Source of the DNA: Daphnia carinata
Lineage: Eukaryota; Arthropoda; Branchiopoda; Diplostraca; Daphniidae
Assembly: GCF_022539665.2 (NCBI RefSeq)
Contig: NC_081337.1
Span: 10,781,768 to 10,845,767 of the forward strand
DNA length: 64,000 nucleotides
Direction of reading: 5' to 3'
Shown here: piece after piece, positions 61,401 through 64,000 of the stretch
Layout of the letters: every line of letters starts with the position of its first letter
Numbering within the stretch: position 1 is the stretch's first letter
The notes under the pieces: generated by a model
What the model saw: the letters and a program-made list of their open reading frames with translations, nothing else
What the model was told of the DNA's origin: nothing
Database searches by the model: none
Program-made: the position numbers and the translations under genes

Positions 61401-64000
61401 TGGTAAAACTTGGAGGTAAAAAGTTTGCCCCAAGTTTTTCGTGCGGGTTTGTCGCGCCAAAGTAAAAAAAAAAAAAAAAAAAACCGCTACCGGAGTCTCA
61501 ATCGAAACAACAACATCAAAAAAAAAACCAGACGGTTGTGAACGAAGATAACCGTCCGACCAACCACTGCCGAGAAAGTTGTTGTTATTTTTTCTTCTTT
61601 TTTTTTTTTTCGTATCCGCCTCTCTTCTGGCATCAGCGTCCTTTCCCATGTCTTGTGGCGTGTCTGCGCTTTAGCTGCCACCGCCGCACCAGCAAAAAGC
61701 AGATGCTATTTTTAAAAATGGCTAACGGAAATCTTTTTTATTTTTATTTTTCCCCATGCAAGAAGGGCGGCCGATTGGAGCACGTCTGTAGGGTTTTGGG
61801 AGCCGGCAAACCGGATTGCAATTCTCGTCTTTTTTTTTTTTTTTTTTTACCCCATTGTTCCCCCCCTGCCGGAACAACATTTCGACGCTCGGCAAAGCAA
61901 AAGAAAGACAACTTATTTATTTATTTTTGGAAGAGATGTACTTTAAATGAAAAGAATGGCCTCCTTTGCGACGTTGATCCAGAAATCCCTTCCTTTTTTT
62001 TTATCCGAAAAGCGCTCACACAGGGACAGTTGATGGATGAATGAATAAGAAAAAAAAAGCGGGGGGAGGGCGGACCTAAAGAAATAGATGAAAAGGGGAT
62101 AAAGAAAAAAAAACTGGCGCAGCAGAGAGAACAAACAAACAAACAAACAAACAAAAAAGTCCGGTAGCATGAACGAGATTCCAACAGCATTCCGCTCTTG
62201 TTTTTGAGTCTGTGAAAATCCTTGCCCATCCTGAAAAACTCTTGATATAGAACCGGATGTGTCTGGACAACGTGACCCGTTGATTGTCACAGCGCACCGA
62301 GTGAGTTGGAGTATTTGTAGTTGGGGGGGGGGGGGTGGCCTTTGGGCCTTTCTCTCTCGTTTTTTTTTGCAACAGGAAATGGATGATGACATCGGCCGTG
62401 CCTGTCTGGAGGATGAGTTAATAGACTAGCGCATTCCATTGCCCCCCGTGACTAGCACAGGGCCAACGGCCACGACCGTATAATAATCATCAACTAGATT
62501 TCCTGGGATTGGAGTGGAGAGGGGGGGGGCACAGACAAAACAAAACAAAAAAATAATCAGCGTGAGCTATTTAAAATGGAACTACGGCCCGCCATGTTGG
62601 AAACAGACTTGCTCGACGTCATCACTCTATGTTCGACTGGACCCGTTCGTCTCACGTTTCCTTCCCGTCGTCTCCTCTTTTTTTTTTTTTCCTCCTCATC
62701 TTGAGATACAGGCTCGTTTTTTTTTTCTTGTTTGGTTGGTTGGTTGGTTGAGTTTCTTGTTTTTAGAAAGGCGAAAAAAAGAAACCCATCTCCGGTTTGG
62801 CACCATCCGACCGTACACTGCGGCACGTACCAAATAGAGTCATCGATCCTAACCCAACTCCTCCCCCTATTTCGTCTCTCTTCTTTTTCCTTCGTCTTCG
62901 CTCTTTTTCGTTCTTTTTTTTTTTTTTTTTTTATTTCCGTTTGCTTTTCTTTTATAGTTTTGTGAATTTTTTTTTTATTTTCATTGCCACACACGCAACT
63001 CTTTTTTTTTTCCTTCTTCGTACATTCGGGCGGAGATCTAAGTTTTTTTTTTTCTTTTCTTTATTTGGCTCATTCGCTCTTTTTTTTTTGTTTTGCGGAT
63101 TGTTGAACCGCGGCCTTTTTTTTTTTTTTTTTTTTCGCCGTCGTGACTGCGACGGGTTTGGGACTGTTGCCAGGTCACGTGCAGATAGTATGTCCGTCTT
63201 GCCTCCGTGCTCCGACTACCGAATAGTCCCCCCCGCACTCGCAAGTTAAACATTTTTATTTTATTTTATTTTATTTTTTTTAATCTTGAGGAGATGATGA
63301 TCTTGTCTCTAGTTAGACGTGAATCTTTCTACAGTTAAAAAAAAAAGTACGGCGGGATGTAATTTGCTTTTTGCCATGGACCGGATATCCTTTTGCCTCC
63401 CCGCCCCCCTCCAATTTTGTTTTCTTTAAATGGACAAAGCTGAATGACGTTTGATTTGCGTGAATGATCCCTAATGCCTTGAAGGGTATTATTGGGAAAG
63501 CAACGTCGTGAATGACGCACGCTTTTATTTATGATTTTGAAAAAAAAAAAAAGAAATCGAGTATTCTAATCAAGTCAAGGTTTTGCTCGTTTTGCGTGGT
63601 GTGGGAGGATTCAACGCTTTTTGATGACTGGTATTTTTTTTTTCTTTCTCATTTTTTACCTTGACCTGTTGGGTTGCCTGTTGCGGTCTGCGTGAATGGG
63701 TTTTGCGTGAGGGGGGGGAGGGTTGGTGGGAAATTTGATGATGGCGTGTGTGCGGTGTTCGCCTTCTTTGCCGCTCACGTTTTTTTTTTTATTTGGTGCG
63801 TTCACCCTTCGCTTCTCGAAAGCGGGCGATGTGTTCGTGGGAAAGGAGGCGACCGCGTCCTTAATTCTATCCATTTGTTGTTTCTATGGGGTGAAGAGAA
63901 ATAGTACGGCTGGGCCTGTCATTTGATTTCACATTGAATTTTGTTTTTGTCTTTTTCTTTTAGCGTGGTTCTGAGGAACTGGCCATGAGCAACGGCGCTG
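56477..64000 (+). CDS. PTBP1: Polypyrimidine-tract-binding protein, 5' end (partial)
   Basis: RNA-binding splicing regulator (hephaestus in Drosophila) that recognises CU-rich RNA. Exon 1 (56477-56554) encodes MKRPASEVLYAYTLLQQPLA followed by IMDVMQ and ends at GTATGT in phase 0. The next exon starts at 63964 after TTTTAG and reads RGSEELAMSNGA before the window ends. In human PTBP1/2 the second coding exon begins RGSDEL, directly after a short variable first exon, so both the sequence and the exon border agree. The RRM domains lie beyond the window. Intron 1 is about 7.4 kb, far longer than other introns here, and is full of pyrimidine tracts and microsatellites. The call rests on about 12 residues plus exon structure. 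Confidence 0.6.
58673..58691. repeat. (TA)n microsatellite
   Basis: About nine TA units inside PTBP intron 1, followed by a poly-T run. Confidence 0.85.
59715..60343 (+). promoter_or_regulatory. Alternative PTBP promoter and first exon
   Basis: TCAGTCAGTCTGTTCAGTC near 59719 resembles arthropod initiators. A 5' UTR with a CU-rich tract would follow, ending in ATG at 60326, six codons (MQISTM), and a GTAAGC donor after 60343 in phase 0. This splices correctly to the exon at 63964, giving MQISTM-RGSEELAM. Confidence 0.4.
59762..59960 (+). repeat. CU-rich pyrimidine tract
   Basis: Nearly pure C/T stretch with repeated TCTCTC and CTTTTC units on the sense strand of the PTBP gene. It lies within the proposed alternative first exon. 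Confidence 0.8.
60468..60489. repeat. (TG)n microsatellite
   Basis: About eleven TG units inside PTBP intron 1. Similar (TG)n tracts occur near 60043, 60730 and 61370. Confidence 0.85.
60563..60585. repeat. Poly-C run of 23
   Basis: Uninterrupted cytosine homopolymer (poly-G on the other strand) in PTBP intron 1. Shorter poly-C/G runs lie near 57046-57063, 60844-60856 and 62322-62334. Exact lengths may be affected by sequencing error. Confidence 0.85.

Noticed and set aside
1-64000. CRISPR arrays, bacterial operons, insertion sequences, tRNA or rRNA genes, integrated viruses
   Set aside because: Nothing of this kind was recognised. All convincing genes are spliced animal nuclear genes.

Overview
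The window is animal nuclear DNA, most likely from a cladoceran crustacean such as Daphnia. This is inferred from compact genes with many introns of about 60-100 nt, AT-rich spacers, and arthropod orthologues such as clockwork orange. The species cannot be fixed by reading alone. Gene names rest on remembered family sequences and motifs; exon borders were read by hand from GT/AG sites and reading phase.

Layout. 0.8-4.7 kb: UBE2J2 (ER ubiquitin-conjugating enzyme) and SNX17 (endosomal sorting nexin), both plus strand. 5.6-7.2 kb: a coiled-coil protein with a C-terminal J domain, followed by a broken coding remnant (7.5-8.1 kb). 9.3-18.3 kb: an ACAD9/VLCAD-type acyl-CoA dehydrogenase (+), ribosomal protein L18A (-) and the tRNA exporter exportin-T (+); the last two diverge from a shared promoter with a ZNF143/THAP11-like motif. 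19.1-19.8 kb: an unrecognised three-exon gene for a small secreted protein (-). 21.7-34.9 kb: an MDM1-type centriolar microtubule-binding protein (+) with several candidate first exons and two possible C-termini. 35.7-39.1 kb: FAM185A (-) and the mitochondrial processing peptidase beta subunit (+), head to head. 39.7-44.2 kb: clockwork orange (cwo), a bHLH-Orange circadian repressor (-). 47.4-48.8 kb: holocytochrome c synthase (HCCS, +). 48.8-64 kb: pyrimidine-rich, gene-poor DNA holding the 5' end of a polypyrimidine-tract-binding protein gene (PTBP/hephaestus), which runs off the right edge.

The most striking signal is not a protein. Fifteen perfect CACGTG E-boxes lie in about 4 kb covering cwo intron 1 and the cwo/HCCS divergent spacer. 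One pair is separated by exactly 7 nt, the tandem geometry known for CLOCK:BMAL1-type dimers, and a D-box-like site lies nearby. This looks like a dense circadian control region that may also drive HCCS. Other leads are the secreted-protein gene, the MDM1 first-exon array, a CU-rich tract next to an alternative PTBP start exon, and repeated heme-motif exons in HCCS. Several genes serve mitochondria (the ACAD, MPP-beta, HCCS and probably FAM185A); this may be coincidence.
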